A stretch of 20,920 bases of DNA from JAITMY01 sp031549685 (GCA_031549685.1 JAVBPG010000049.1:1-20920); one strand, 5' to 3'; positions 1 through 7,140 are shown, counted from the first letter of the stretch. A program made the numbers and translations. Notes: generated by a model from the sequence alone, not told the origin.

Positions 1-2
1 AG

Positions 3-614
3 GGTTCGTTTTGGGGTTGCCCCAATTTACCGTTTATTGTCATTCCCAACCAAGTGCAAAAAATTGATTATCGTGCATTTTACCAATGTACAGGTGTAAC
101 GTCTATTTCTCTCGGCAATGAGTTGAGTGAAATTGGAATAAATGCTTTTGCGGGAAGCAAAGTAACCGAACTGACCATCCCTGAAAATGTTTCCAAAATC
201 CGCAACGCTTCTTTCGGAGATTCCCCACGATTGAAAAAAGTGAATTTTAACGCGAAAAGTTGCGAAAATGTGGATGTTGATTCACCTTTTAACAAAAGTG
301 GAATATTAGAAACGATTATCGTTGGAGACAATGTAAGACTGATACCGAGTCATTTTGCGGCAGGACTGACAGGCTTGGAATCGGTAACCCTTGGCAGCCG
401 CGTAAACACAATCGGATACGGTGCGTTCATGGGTTGCGTGGCTTTGGAAGAAATCATTTGCAAGGCAGCCAGACCGGTAGTTTTAGTTGGCGCTGGAAAT
501 GCAATTTTTGAGAACGTGGATAAATCTTTCTGCACGTTGCGTGTTCCTTCAGCTTCCTTAAGTGCATACAAGGCTGCGAATATCTGGAAAGACTTCAAAA
601 TCGAAGCACAATAA
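3..614 (+). CDS. BspA-like leucine-rich-repeat protein, 3' part
   Basis: The reading frame is open from the first complete codon at base 3, so the 5' end lies outside the window; the GTG at 54 is only an internal codon. Visible are LRR_5 (BspA/Treponema type) repeats of about 23 residues with the pattern AF-x-x-C-x-x-L...I-x-I-P...V-x-x-I, for example around GCPNLPFIVIPNQVQKI and AFMGCVALEEI. The frame ends in the WKDF segment that commonly closes such proteins. No membrane segment or type IX secretion C-terminal domain is visible in the part present. Members of this family are usually surface or secreted proteins used in adhesion, which is inference here. Base composition is more AT-rich than the genes from 1.6 kb onward. 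The next feature downstream is a folded attC-like element, so this gene could be a cassette gene. Confidence 0.85.
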   Translation, partial: GSFWGCPNLPFIVIPNQVQKIDYRAFYQCTGVTSISLGNELSEIGINAFAGSKVTELTIPENVSKIRNASFGDSPRLKKVNFNAKSCENVDVDSPFNKSGILETIIVGDNVRLIPSHFAAGLTGLESVTLGSRVNTIGYGAFMGCVALEEIICKAARPVVLVGAGNAIFENVDKSFCTLRVPSASLSAYKAANIWKDFKIEAQ

Positions 615-688
615 ACAGGGGAATAAAAATCTTTAGTACCGTTTTTGCAACGGCAACGAAAAGACAAAAGAAGATACGGAAAAGCCCA

Positions 689-824
689 GCCCCCAACTCA
701 CAGCCTGCCTTCAAGCGGGGTGACGAGCGGTTAGCACCGTCCGTCACCCGTACCACCTTTCGTTCCGGTGGATAGTGAAGCGCACCGCAAACCCGCTCGA
801 AAGCAGCCGCCGGAACGTTAGGGC
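689..824. other. 136-bp folded element resembling an integron attC site
   Basis: This gene-free stretch is strongly palindromic. The outer ends are GCCCCCAAC (689-697) and GTTAGGGC (817-824), which are near-complementary and resemble the R'' and R' boxes of attC sites. TTCAAGCGGG (711-720) pairs with CCCGCTCGAA (792-801) at 9 of 10 positions. Nested inside are a 12-bp stem with a TAGC loop (720-731 with 736-747) and CCACC/GGTGG (753-757 with 767-771). Position directly after a short gene and before another, and a length within the attC range, fit. Against it: the last base of the R' box is G where the consensus GTTRRRY wants a pyrimidine, no integrase gene is in view, and no second copy follows the next gene. 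It could instead be another mobile palindrome or a structured RNA. Confidence 0.4.
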
Positions 825-865
825 GACGGCACTTCCCCAAAACCACCAAAACCACCAAACCAGCT

Positions 866-1399
866 ATGGCTACAATTTTCAAATCAACCCTGCGGGAGTT
901 TAAGGAGGACGCCAACAAAATAGACTTCTTCAGAATACTCTCCGATGCTTCGATAAAGCAGAGGGGGCTAAAAACGCAAAACCTGAACTTTGATTTGCGC
1001 CGGCTGAATCCGGGCCAGTACTCCGCTCCCTACCATTTTCACCGTTACGCCGAGGAGCTGTTCATGCTTATCTCGGGCTCGGCAACGTTACGAACTCCGA
1101 ATGGATTAGAGGTGGTCAACAGCGGGGATCTACTATTTTTTGAGGTGGGCGAAACGGGAGCGCACCAGCTGTACAACCACACCGATGAAGCGTGCATTTA
1201 CTTGGATGTGCGAACCTACATGGGGTACGATGTGTGCGAATACCCCGACTCGAACAAGCTGCTCCTTGCGCCGTCATTTGAGGTGTTTGACAGGGATGCC
1301 AAGCTCGGCTACTTTGAGGGGGAGAAAAACATCCTCCGCAAATGGGAGGAGCTGAAGCGCGGGGAAGGTAAGCCCGGCAAGGGTTCGCCCGCATCCTAA
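866..1399 (+). CDS. Cupin-domain protein
   Basis: This is a 177-residue protein with one cupin (double-stranded beta-helix) domain. Cupin motif 1 is complete: G50, H57, H59, E64 and G71. Motif 2 keeps H100 and N104 in the segment around GAHQLYN. The four metal ligands expected of the fold (two His, one Glu, one His) are therefore present, so a metal-dependent enzyme or a small-molecule-binding protein is likely. The substrate cannot be told from sequence. No signal peptide is seen, so it should be cytoplasmic. No Shine-Dalgarno sequence precedes the ATG; the leader contains a short tandem AAAACCACC repeat (839-856 region). It stands alone between the attC-like element and the repeat upstream of pyrI. 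Confidence 0.8.
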   Translation: MATIFKSTLREFKEDANKIDFFRILSDASIKQRGLKTQNLNFDLRRLNPGQYSAPYHFHRYAEELFMLISGSATLRTPNGLEVVNSGDLLFFEVGETGAHQLYNHTDEACIYLDVRTYMGYDVCEYPDSNKLLLAPSFEVFDRDAKLGYFEGEKNILRKWEELKRGEGKPGKGSPAS

Positions 1400-1430
1400 A
1401 AAGACAAAGCTTAATCCCGAAAGTTTTTCA

Positions 1431-1438
1431 TAACTTTG
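1431..1438 (+). promoter_or_regulatory. Possible -7 box for pyrI
   Basis: TAACTTTG matches the Bacteroidota -7 consensus TAnnTTTG. No convincing -33 TTTG is seen at the usual distance. The 3' half overlaps one arm of a short inverted repeat, AGACAAAG (1402-1409) with CTTTGTCT (1434-1441). If used, transcription would begin next to the left end of the repeat at 1449-1575 and carry that repeat in the pyrI leader. Confidence 0.3.
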
Positions 1439-1448
1439 TCTTGGCAAG

Positions 1449-1575
1449 GACTGTTCAAAAGGTTGTCATCCCGCGCTTAAGGCGGGGTATCCAAATTAAA
1501 GTATAGCTGCTTTCAGGAGATTGCGGGTCAAGCCCGCAATGACAAACTCCCACCAAAGAAATTTTGAACAGCCTC
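1449..1575. repeat. MITE-like element with terminal inverted repeats
   Basis: Perfect 10-bp terminal inverted repeats CTGTTCAAAA (1451-1460) and TTTTGAACAG (1562-1571) bound a non-coding interior. Inside, TTGTCAT near the left end and ATGACAA near the right end are also inverted, and ATTGCGGG/CCCGCAAT (1520-1527 with 1533-1540) makes an 8-bp hairpin. A near-identical copy of the hairpin segment lies upstream of mutS2 (12879-12905). No transposase is encoded. The element occupies most of the space between the cupin gene and pyrI. Confidence 0.6.
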
Positions 1576-1599
1576 TGGCAAAATTACACATACTGAGCT

Positions 1600-2067
1600 A
1601 TGAACAAAGACGAAAAACATTTGGTAGTCAACGCCATCAAAGACGGCACGGTGATAGACCACATACCCTCGCACAGCCTATTTAAGGTAGTCGAAATTTT
1701 GGCGCTTACCCGCTGCCACAACCAGCTAACCATTGGCAATAACCTCGACAGCAAAATGCTGGGCAAAAAGGCCATTATCAAAATTGCCGACCGCTTTTTT
1801 GAGGACGAGGAGGTTAACCGCATTGCGCTGGTGGCGCCGGCGGCCAAGCTCAACATCATTCGCAGCTACGAGGTGGTGGAAAAGCGCGTGGTAGAAATCC
1901 CCGACCAGATAGTGGGCATTACCAAGTGCATGAACCCCAAGTGTGTAACTAACCATGAGGCCATTACCACCAAGTTTAGCGTAGTGTCAAAGCGCGATGT
2001 GCTGCTGCAGTGCGCCTACTGCGATAAAATTACCGACCAGGAGCACCTTACCATCATCAAAAATTAA
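1600..2067 (+). CDS. pyrI: Aspartate carbamoyltransferase regulatory chain
   Basis: The product has 155 residues, about the normal length for PyrI. The N-terminal allosteric domain, which binds CTP/ATP in characterised enzymes, covers roughly residues 1-100. The C-terminal zinc domain has all four cysteine ligands: C110 and C115 in the CMNPKC segment, and C138 and C141 in CAYC. PyrI forms dodecamers with the catalytic chain PyrB and imposes feedback control on the committed step of pyrimidine synthesis in the cytoplasm. The catalytic gene is not in the window and is not directly upstream, where the repeat and a cupin gene sit instead. The downstream gpx-like gene begins 13 nt after the stop and may be co-transcribed. 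Confidence 0.95.
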   Translation: MNKDEKHLVVNAIKDGTVIDHIPSHSLFKVVEILALTRCHNQLTIGNNLDSKMLGKKAIIKIADRFFEDEEVNRIALVAPAAKLNIIRSYEVVEKRVVEIPDQIVGITKCMNPKCVTNHEAITTKFSVVSKRDVLLQCAYCDKITDQEHLTIIKN

Positions 2068-2080
2068 CACCGGTAACCAA

Positions 2081-2662
2081 ATGAAAACACTTAAAATTTT
2101 TGCCATTATGCTCAGCTTGTTTTGCTGCAAGAAAGCGGTAGCGCAACCTGCGGAGGCGCTGCAACCGCAACCGTTCTACAACCTCAAGGCCGAAACCTTG
2201 CGCGGTAAGCCCTTCGACTTTTCGTCGCTCAAGGGCAAAAAGGTGCTAATGGTAAACACCGCCTCGAAGTGCGGATTTACCAAGCAGTACGCCGATTTGC
2301 AGAAGCTGTACGAGGAGTACGGCGGCGATAATTTTACCATTATCGGATTTCCGGCCAACGACTTTATGCGCCAGGAGCCCGGCAGCAACGAGGAAATTGA
2401 AACCTTTTGCCAGGTAAACTTCGGCGTTACGTTTCAGATGATGGCCAAGATACACGTCAAGGGCGACAGCGTAAGCCCCGTGTACCGGTGGCTCACCACC
2501 AAGGCGCTCAACTCGGCCTTTGACTCGGAGGTAAAGTGGAACTTCCAGAAATACCTTATTGATGAGAACGGCAAGCTGGTGGGCGTAGCCTACTCGCGCG
2601 AAAAACCTAACAGCGACCGGATTGTAGGCTGGATTAAAACGGGAAAGCTGGAGGAGAAGTAA
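2081..2662 (+). CDS. Exported glutathione peroxidase family protein (Cys type)
   Basis: The ATG at 2081 was chosen because it begins a clear signal peptide (MKTLKIF..., cleavage likely after AVA at residue 21); longer upstream frames run into pyrI. The mature part is a thioredoxin-fold peroxidase. Peroxidatic Cys64 lies in NTASKCGFT, and W153-N154 of the catalytic tetrad lie in VKWNFQKYL. The usual FPCNQFGxQEPG motif reads FPANDFMRQEPG, so the tetrad glutamine position is Asp94 and the first Cys is Ala. A further cysteine, C110, might resolve the sulfenic acid, as in thioredoxin-dependent GPx. The expected role is reduction of peroxides in the periplasm; the reductant is unknown. Length (193 residues) is normal with a signal peptide. 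Confidence 0.88.
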   Translation: MKTLKIFAIMLSLFCCKKAVAQPAEALQPQPFYNLKAETLRGKPFDFSSLKGKKVLMVNTASKCGFTKQYADLQKLYEEYGGDNFTIIGFPANDFMRQEPGSNEEIETFCQVNFGVTFQMMAKIHVKGDSVSPVYRWLTTKALNSAFDSEVKWNFQKYLIDENGKLVGVAYSREKPNSDRIVGWIKTGKLEEK

Positions 2663-2710
2663 TTTTCAGAAGTCAGGCTTCAGAAATTCAAATAAGTCGA
2701 TGCTTAAAAA

Positions 2711-2772
2711 ATAGACAGGACTTACAAAATTAACATGCGAGCCATCCTGTTAATCTTGTAAGTCCTGTCTAT
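2711..2772. terminator. Long perfect hairpin between convergent genes
   Basis: A 17-bp perfect inverted repeat (2711-2727 with 2756-2772) extends, after one mismatch, by 7 more pairs (2729-2735 with 2748-2754) around a 12-nt loop. It lies between the plus-strand GPx gene and the minus-strand small gene, with A-rich and T-rich flanks, so it could end transcripts from both sides. The long, very regular arms also look like a dispersed palindromic repeat rather than a simple terminator. Confidence 0.55.
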
Positions 2773-2814
2773 ATTTATTTGGCAAAAGCTCTATACAGCC
2801 CCTTGCTTGAGGCG

Positions 2815-3042
2815 CTAAAACAGCTTAGGGTGATCCTGCTCCATTTTTTGTAAAATGGCGGACATGATGGCCTCCCGAAACAGCTTGGTTCGGTTTTTAA
2901 TGCCGTAGCGCTTACAAAAGCCTTCTATCATTTTGTACTCATCGTTGTTAAACATAATGGTTTTGCGATGCACGCGCTTAAGGCGCTCCCTCCGCTCCTT
3001 ATCGGCCTCCGCCTTTTTTATCCCCGTCATTTTTTTAGCCAT
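2815..3042 (-). CDS. Small basic ribbon-helix-helix-like protein
   Basis: The product has 75 residues with a very basic first third (residues 3-27). A short strand-like segment (RKTIMFN, about 26-32) is followed by two predicted helices (about 33-43 and 50-68) around the NRTKLFREAI segment. That is the order expected for a ribbon-helix-helix DNA-binding domain of the Arc/CopG kind. No toxin gene is next to it, so an antitoxin role is not supported. It is transcribed alone, with the hairpin at 2711-2772 downstream. Assignment is from pattern only and the target is unknown. Confidence 0.6.
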   Translation of the reverse strand: MAKKMTGIKKAEADKERRERLKRVHRKTIMFNNDEYKMIEGFCKRYGIKNRTKLFREAIMSAILQKMEQDHPKLF

Positions 3043-3130
3043 TTTATTTTTTTGATGTAAAGAACAAAGATGTAAAGAAGGGTATTGTTAAGCTAATATA
3101 GATTCCATGATTTACAGCACTTAATGGTTA

Positions 3131-3217
3131 TGTCATCCTGAACGAAGTGAAGGATCTCAAGTTCGCACAGGGCTTCATATTCACAACATGAGATTCTTCG
3201 CTCCGCTCAGAATGACA
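3131..3217. repeat. Palindromic intergenic repeat
   Basis: The ends TGTCATCCTGA... and ...CAGAATGACA are inverted repeats of about 31 nt with a few mismatches, separated by a loop of some 25 nt. No coding capacity is seen. The rest of this 230-bp gap (3043-3272) holds only the leader of the small gene at 2815-3042 and the 3' flank of the TonB receptor gene. Repeats of this general appearance occur dispersed in many bacterial genomes; a family name is not claimed. Confidence 0.6.
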
Positions 3218-3272
3218 AGGGTTCGATTTTTATTAAAGTCTACACTAAATTAACAATACCTATCTTTTTGTC

Positions 3273-5537
3273 CTAAAACGTTATCGCCAGTTTGGCGTTG
3301 AGCCTAAACGGCGTAAGGTAGTTGGGCACCGCCACCATCGACGAGTTGAGCCCACCGTAGGGCACCGTTTTTACCCACAGGTACGACGATGTATTCAGTA
3401 TGTTCAAAATGTTTAGCGCCTCCAGCGATATGGTGCAGCTGCGTAAAGCGTTCTTCAGCTTTGCCTTTAGCGGCCCCTGCACCACATCGTCAAACAGCAC
3501 GTAGGTAGCGCCCACATCCACGCGCCGGTACGACGGCATGCGAAATACCAAATCGTAGCGATCCTCCACCGGGGCAAAGGCCGGCAGGCTGGTGCCGTAG
3601 TTGAGCACCAAGTAGGCGCGCCACTGCCGGTGGTTGGGGATTTCGTCCTGCAGCATGATGGAGATGTTGAACCGCTGGTCGTTGGCCATGGGGAAGTAGC
3701 CCGGGGAGACAGTTTGCCCGTCTTTTTGGTACGAATCATTGTCAATGTCCTGCGACGACTTCATCAGCGACAGGCTTACCCACGACTCGACGCCCTTCAC
3801 CAGCTCGGCCGTCAGCTTGGCGTCGAGGCCCACCACGTAGCCCTTGGCGCGGTGCTCCCAATCGTACAGCAGCGCCACGTTGTCCTGCTTGTAGGGGATG
3901 AGCTTGCGCAGCATCTTGTAGTACAGCTCCGAGGTAAACTTGCAGGGAATATCGTAGGTGGTAAACAGCATGCTTGCCCCCAGGGTAAAGTGCCACGCGC
4001 GCTGCGCCCGTACGCTTGGGTTGAACAGCATGTCGGGATTTTTCATCTCCTTGTAAAACGCCGGCTGGTGGTACGCTCCGGCCGCGGCGTAGAGCTGCAG
4101 GTTTCTTTCGCCGTTAAAAAACAGCATGGCCTGCAGGCGCGGCGACACCAGCAGCTCCCTGCTCAGGTTGGAGTAGTTAAACCGAAGCCCGGGAACAAAG
4201 CGGAGCAGCTTGCCATCGGCCAGCTCCACGTTGTAGGTTTCCTGCAAAAATCCGCTATACTCCCACGCGGCCACGCTCGTGTCGAGAAAGTGGCTCGAGG
4301 TCATGTTCAGCATGCTGTTGGTGGGCCGCGGCACTACATACCCGGCCGAGTCAACGCGCTGCCACTGGTTAACATCGTCGTTCACGTGGCGCTGCTGCAC
4401 CTTCAGGCCCCACTTAAGGTTGCCGTGGCGGTGATCCCACATGCCGCGGTGCTCGGCCACGTACACCTGCGTGCCGGTGTAGCAGCGGGCATGGTCGCGC
4501 GAGGCGCCCACCCCCACATCCGAGTCATCATCGGATACCACCCTGTCGTTGACAGTACCCTTAAGCCAGTACTCGCCCAAAATATCGTAGCGCTCCATTT
4601 CGAGCATTGAAAATACCGAGCCCGTAAAGCTCAGCGTTACGCTTTCCGACAGGCTGTAGTTGGCCGTGAGCGCCGCCAGCACGTTCTCCGTTCGGTCGCT
4701 CTCCTGCCCCTCGTAGTACATTATAAATTTTTGAGGTGCCTCCAGCGTACCAAAGGTTGTTTCCCTATTGGTCGGGGTAAAGTTGTACCTATTGAGGCCA
4801 AGGCTGCCCAGAAAATTGAGGCTCAACTTGCTCGTCAGGTCGTAGGTCAGCACCGTTTGAATATCGGCGTACGACGGGTCGTAGTAGCCCTTGGTATCGA
4901 GCGTGCCGAGCAGGTAGGTCGATCGCTTGTAGCGCAGGCCCACAGCGCCGCCCAGCTTACCGCCAAAGCCGGCAAAATCGCACGATGCCGAGGCGCCGAG
5001 CAAGCTCAAATCAACGCTGCCACCCAAGCCCGTGGGGCGCTTATAGCTTACGTTGAGGGCGCTCGACATTTTATCGCCGAACTCGGCCCCGAAGCCTCCG
5101 GTGGAAAACTCAACCGCCGAAACCAAGGCTGGATTTATGAAGCTCAGGCCCTCCTGCTGCCCCGTGCGCGTGAGCATGGGACGGTATATCTCCACCCCGT
5201 TTACGTACACCAGATTCTCGTCGAAGCTGCCGCCGCGCACCGAGTACTGCGAGCTCAGCTCGTTGGTGGAGTGTACGCCGGGCAGCACCTTCAGTATATT
5301 TTCGAAGGTATTGGAGGCACCCGATACGGTGGAAACGTGGCGCATATCGATGCGCTCAATTACGCCGCGGCGCATGTTGCGGCTTATGACCCGCACCTCC
5401 TCCAACTCTGTGGCCTTCCTCCCCGCCGAATCCTGATTGGCAACAGCCGCATGGCCGTTGGCACCGCCCCCGGGCTGCGCAAAAGCAGCGCCGCCAAGCA
5501 GCAAAAAAACGAGTATGAGCGTTAGCCTATGTTGCAA
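3273..5537 (-). CDS. TonB-dependent outer-membrane receptor
   Basis: The product has 754 residues. The signal peptide (about 1-21, ending AAFAQ) is followed by a short linker and then the plug domain (about 45-165), which contains ELEEVRVI, a VLPGV segment, the YSVRGG motif and VYVNGVEIYRP. The remainder is rich in alternating aromatic and polar strands of a beta-barrel and ends in F, as is usual for outer-membrane proteins. There is no N-terminal carboxypeptidase-like domain, and no SusD partner is adjacent, so a glycan-utilisation locus is not supported. The substrate (siderophore, cofactor, metal or other) cannot be predicted. It begins 10 nt after the dciA stop and so is probably read from the recF promoter, an unusual neighbour for replication genes. 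Confidence 0.92.
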   Translation of the reverse strand: MQHRLTLILVFLLLGGAAFAQPGGGANGHAAVANQDSAGRKATELEEVRVISRNMRRGVIERIDMRHVSTVSGASNTFENILKVLPGVHSTNELSSQYSVRGGSFDENLVYVNGVEIYRPMLTRTGQQEGLSFINPALVSAVEFSTGGFGAEFGDKMSSALNVSYKRPTGLGGSVDLSLLGASASCDFAGFGGKLGGAVGLRYKRSTYLLGTLDTKGYYDPSYADIQTVLTYDLTSKLSLNFLGSLGLNRYNFTPTNRETTFGTLEAPQKFIMYYEGQESDRTENVLAALTANYSLSESVTLSFTGSVFSMLEMERYDILGEYWLKGTVNDRVVSDDDSDVGVGASRDHARCYTGTQVYVAEHRGMWDHRHGNLKWGLKVQQRHVNDDVNQWQRVDSAGYVVPRPTNSMLNMTSSHFLDTSVAAWEYSGFLQETYNVELADGKLLRFVPGLRFNYSNLSRELLVSPRLQAMLFFNGERNLQLYAAAGAYHQPAFYKEMKNPDMLFNPSVRAQRAWHFTLGASMLFTTYDIPCKFTSELYYKMLRKLIPYKQDNVALLYDWEHRAKGYVVGLDAKLTAELVKGVESWVSLSLMKSSQDIDNDSYQKDGQTVSPGYFPMANDQRFNISIMLQDEIPNHRQWRAYLVLNYGTSLPAFAPVEDRYDLVFRMPSYRRVDVGATYVLFDDVVQGPLKAKLKNALRSCTISLEALNILNILNTSSYLWVKTVPYGGLNSSMVAVPNYLTPFRLNAKLAITF

Positions 5538-5547
5538 TTGAAAAAAT

Positions 5548-5862
5548 TTACTTCAGAATCAACTCGGTTACCATTTCCGTCTGCGCCTTTTCGTTAATGC
5601 GGCGTACAATATCGTTGCGCAGCATGAGCAGCTCGCCGCGCGCCACGGAGGAGCTGAGCTCTACGAAGAGCTTTTTATCCTTCAAAAAAATTTGCTGTGT
5701 ACGCGCCGCCATGCTCTTGCCCACCACGTCCTCCCAGAGGCCCAGCACGTAGGCGCGCCGCAGCATGGCGCTCCCCCTATCGCTGCTGCGGATGGCCTCC
5801 TGCACTAAATCGCCAAGGCTCATAGCGGCTGCATGTCCGTTGGTTCTCAAGGGTTTGTTCAT
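5548..5862 (-). CDS. dciA: DciA-like protein (DUF721)
   Basis: The product has 104 residues and belongs to DUF721. It has the W-x-x-VVG core (LWEDVVGKSMAARTQ), then a hydrophobic LFVEL strand, the SSVARGELLML segment and a terminal helix with RRINE, all typical of the KH-like DciA domain. In characterised bacteria DciA loads the replicative helicase DnaB and replaces DnaC/DnaI. The gene starts 1 nt after the recF stop, a conserved pairing that supports the call. The ATG used here leaves about 15 residues ahead of the domain; a later start at M14 is possible. Confidence 0.85.
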   Translation of the reverse strand: MNKPLRTNGHAAAMSLGDLVQEAIRSSDRGSAMLRRAYVLGLWEDVVGKSMAARTQQIFLKDKKLFVELSSSVARGELLMLRNDIVRRINEKAQTEMVTELILK

Positions 5863-5863
5863 A

Positions 5864-6958
5864 TCAAGTCAGCTGCGTAAAAACGCCGTTGGTTACCTCC
5901 AGCACCTTGTACTCCCAGCGCACCTCGTGCAGCAGCGTATCGAGCCGCACCTTGTTGCTGTCGGTCAAAAATATTTGTCCGAAAGCGCCGTGCGACACCA
6001 CGCTGATGAGGTTGGCCACGCGCTTCATATCCAGCTTATCAAAAATATCGTCGAGCAGCAGCATGGGCGCCACGTGCAGGCGCTGCTGCAGCAGGTCGGC
6101 CTGCGCCAGCTTGAGCGCCAGCAGCATGTTTTTTTGCTGTCCCTGCGAGCCCAACTTTTTAATGGGATAGCCATCGAGGCGCATGTCCAGGTCGTCGCGG
6201 TGAACGCCCACGGTTGTGAACTGCAAAGCTTTATCCCTTGCAAAATTTTGCTTCAGCAGGGCGCCCAAAGCATCCTCGTGCAAGTCGGACTTGTAGCGCA
6301 GCTGCACCTGCTCCTTGCCCTCCGAAATTTGCTCGTAGTATTTTTGAAACGAAGGCAGCAGCTCCTCCACCATTTGCGTCCGCTTTTCGAACACCAGCAG
6401 CGCGCTATCGGCCAGCTGCATGTCCAGCACCTCCAGCACATCGTAGTCGAGCGAGGGATTTTTGAGCAGTTTGTTGCGCTGCTGCAGCACCGCGTTGTAG
6501 CGGTTTATGGCATCCAGGTAGTTCTTGTCCACCTGCGCTATAACGCTGTTCAGGTAGCGGCGGCGCTCATCGCTGGCATCGGTAATGAGGGCGCCATCGG
6601 CAGGCGACACCATGACCACCGGCAGCAGCCCGATATGGTCGGACAGGCGCTCGTAGTTTTTTCCGTTGCGCTTGAAAACCTTTCCATCGGCCCGGGTGCA
6701 TCCGCACGAAATGAGTTCCTCGCTACCGCGCACCTCGTAGGCTCCCTTCACCAGAAAAAAATCCTCATCGTGGCAAATGCACTGCCTGTCGGTAAGCCCC
6801 ACGCTGCTTTTGCACATGCTGAGCAGGTACAGGGCGTCGAGCAGGTTGGTCTTTCCCTCGCCGTTGCTGCCCACCAGGCAGGTGAGCTTATCGGCCGGCT
6901 TCAGCTCCAGCTGACGAATATTTTTAAAGTTTACAACCGATAGGGATTTGAGGCGCAT
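5864..6958 (-). CDS. recF: DNA replication and repair protein RecF
   Basis: The chosen start at 6958 gives 364 residues beginning MRLKSLSVVNF, exactly where RecF proteins begin. The open frame extends 25 codons further upstream, but that segment matches nothing and overlaps the promoter region. The ABC-type ATPase motifs are complete: Walker A GSNGEGKT (30-37), the signature region GSQGQQKN (from 270) and Walker B LLLDD (300-304). RecF, with RecO and RecR, helps load RecA at single-stranded gaps and stalled forks in the cytoplasm. It is first in a tight cluster with dciA and the TonB receptor gene, and divergent from the efflux operon. Confidence 0.96.
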   Translation of the reverse strand: MRLKSLSVVNFKNIRQLELKPADKLTCLVGSNGEGKTNLLDALYLLSMCKSSVGLTDRQCICHDEDFFLVKGAYEVRGSEELISCGCTRADGKVFKRNGKNYERLSDHIGLLPVVMVSPADGALITDASDERRRYLNSVIAQVDKNYLDAINRYNAVLQQRNKLLKNPSLDYDVLEVLDMQLADSALLVFEKRTQMVEELLPSFQKYYEQISEGKEQVQLRYKSDLHEDALGALLKQNFARDKALQFTTVGVHRDDLDMRLDGYPIKKLGSQGQQKNMLLALKLAQADLLQQRLHVAPMLLLDDIFDKLDMKRVANLISVVSHGAFGQIFLTDSNKVRLDTLLHEVRWEYKVLEVTNGVFTQLT

Positions 6959-6984
6959 TACGCTAATAGTTAATCTAAAACTTA

Positions 6985-6992
6985 CAAAGATA
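6985..6992 (-). promoter_or_regulatory. Possible -7 box for recF
   Basis: The minus strand reads TATCTTTG here, matching the Bacteroidota -7 consensus TAnnTTTG, 26 nt upstream of the recF ATG. No clear -33 element was seen. The same octamer occurs ahead of recQ, the YhcH-like gene and the exported protein gene near 20 kb. Confidence 0.45.
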
Positions 6993-7112
6993 AAAAAAAA
7001 CAGGAAACGGCGCACCAGGCGTAGCGCGGACAAATGGCCGCAACCTCAACTTTTGCCTCTTTCTATCTGCGATTTCGACATATTACCATTTTTTAATTTT
7101 TACAGTGCTTCA

Positions 7113-7120
7113 TATTTTTG
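7113..7120 (+). promoter_or_regulatory. Possible -7 box for the efflux operon
   Basis: TATTTTTG fits TAnnTTTG and lies about 100 nt before the adaptor start codon, in the only AT-rich part of the 264-bp divergent spacer between recF and the adaptor gene. A T-rich tract sits where a -33 element would be, but no exact TTTG. The rest of the spacer holds the palindrome at 7141-7187 and no gene. Confidence 0.3.
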
Positions 7121-7140
7121 TAACTTGCTCAAGTTTTTTA

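Noticed and set aside
595..918. Minus-strand open frame of 107 codons across the attC-like region
   Set aside because: It covers the palindromic element and overlaps the cupin start, and its protein has no recognisable domain. The frame is explained by GC-rich palindromic sequence.
2815..3042. Antitoxin of a toxin-antitoxin pair
   Set aside because: No toxin-sized gene is adjacent on the same strand; only the RHH-like pattern remains.
3630..4610. Long plus-strand open frame (326 codons) opposite the TonB receptor gene
   Set aside because: It is antisense to a well-supported gene with plug and barrel motifs; the translation is His/Val/Ala-rich low-information sequence typical of a shadow frame.
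5765..6943. Plus-strand open frame of 392 codons opposite recF
   Set aside because: RecF on the other strand has complete ATPase motifs; this frame is rich in His, Gln and Leu and matches no family.
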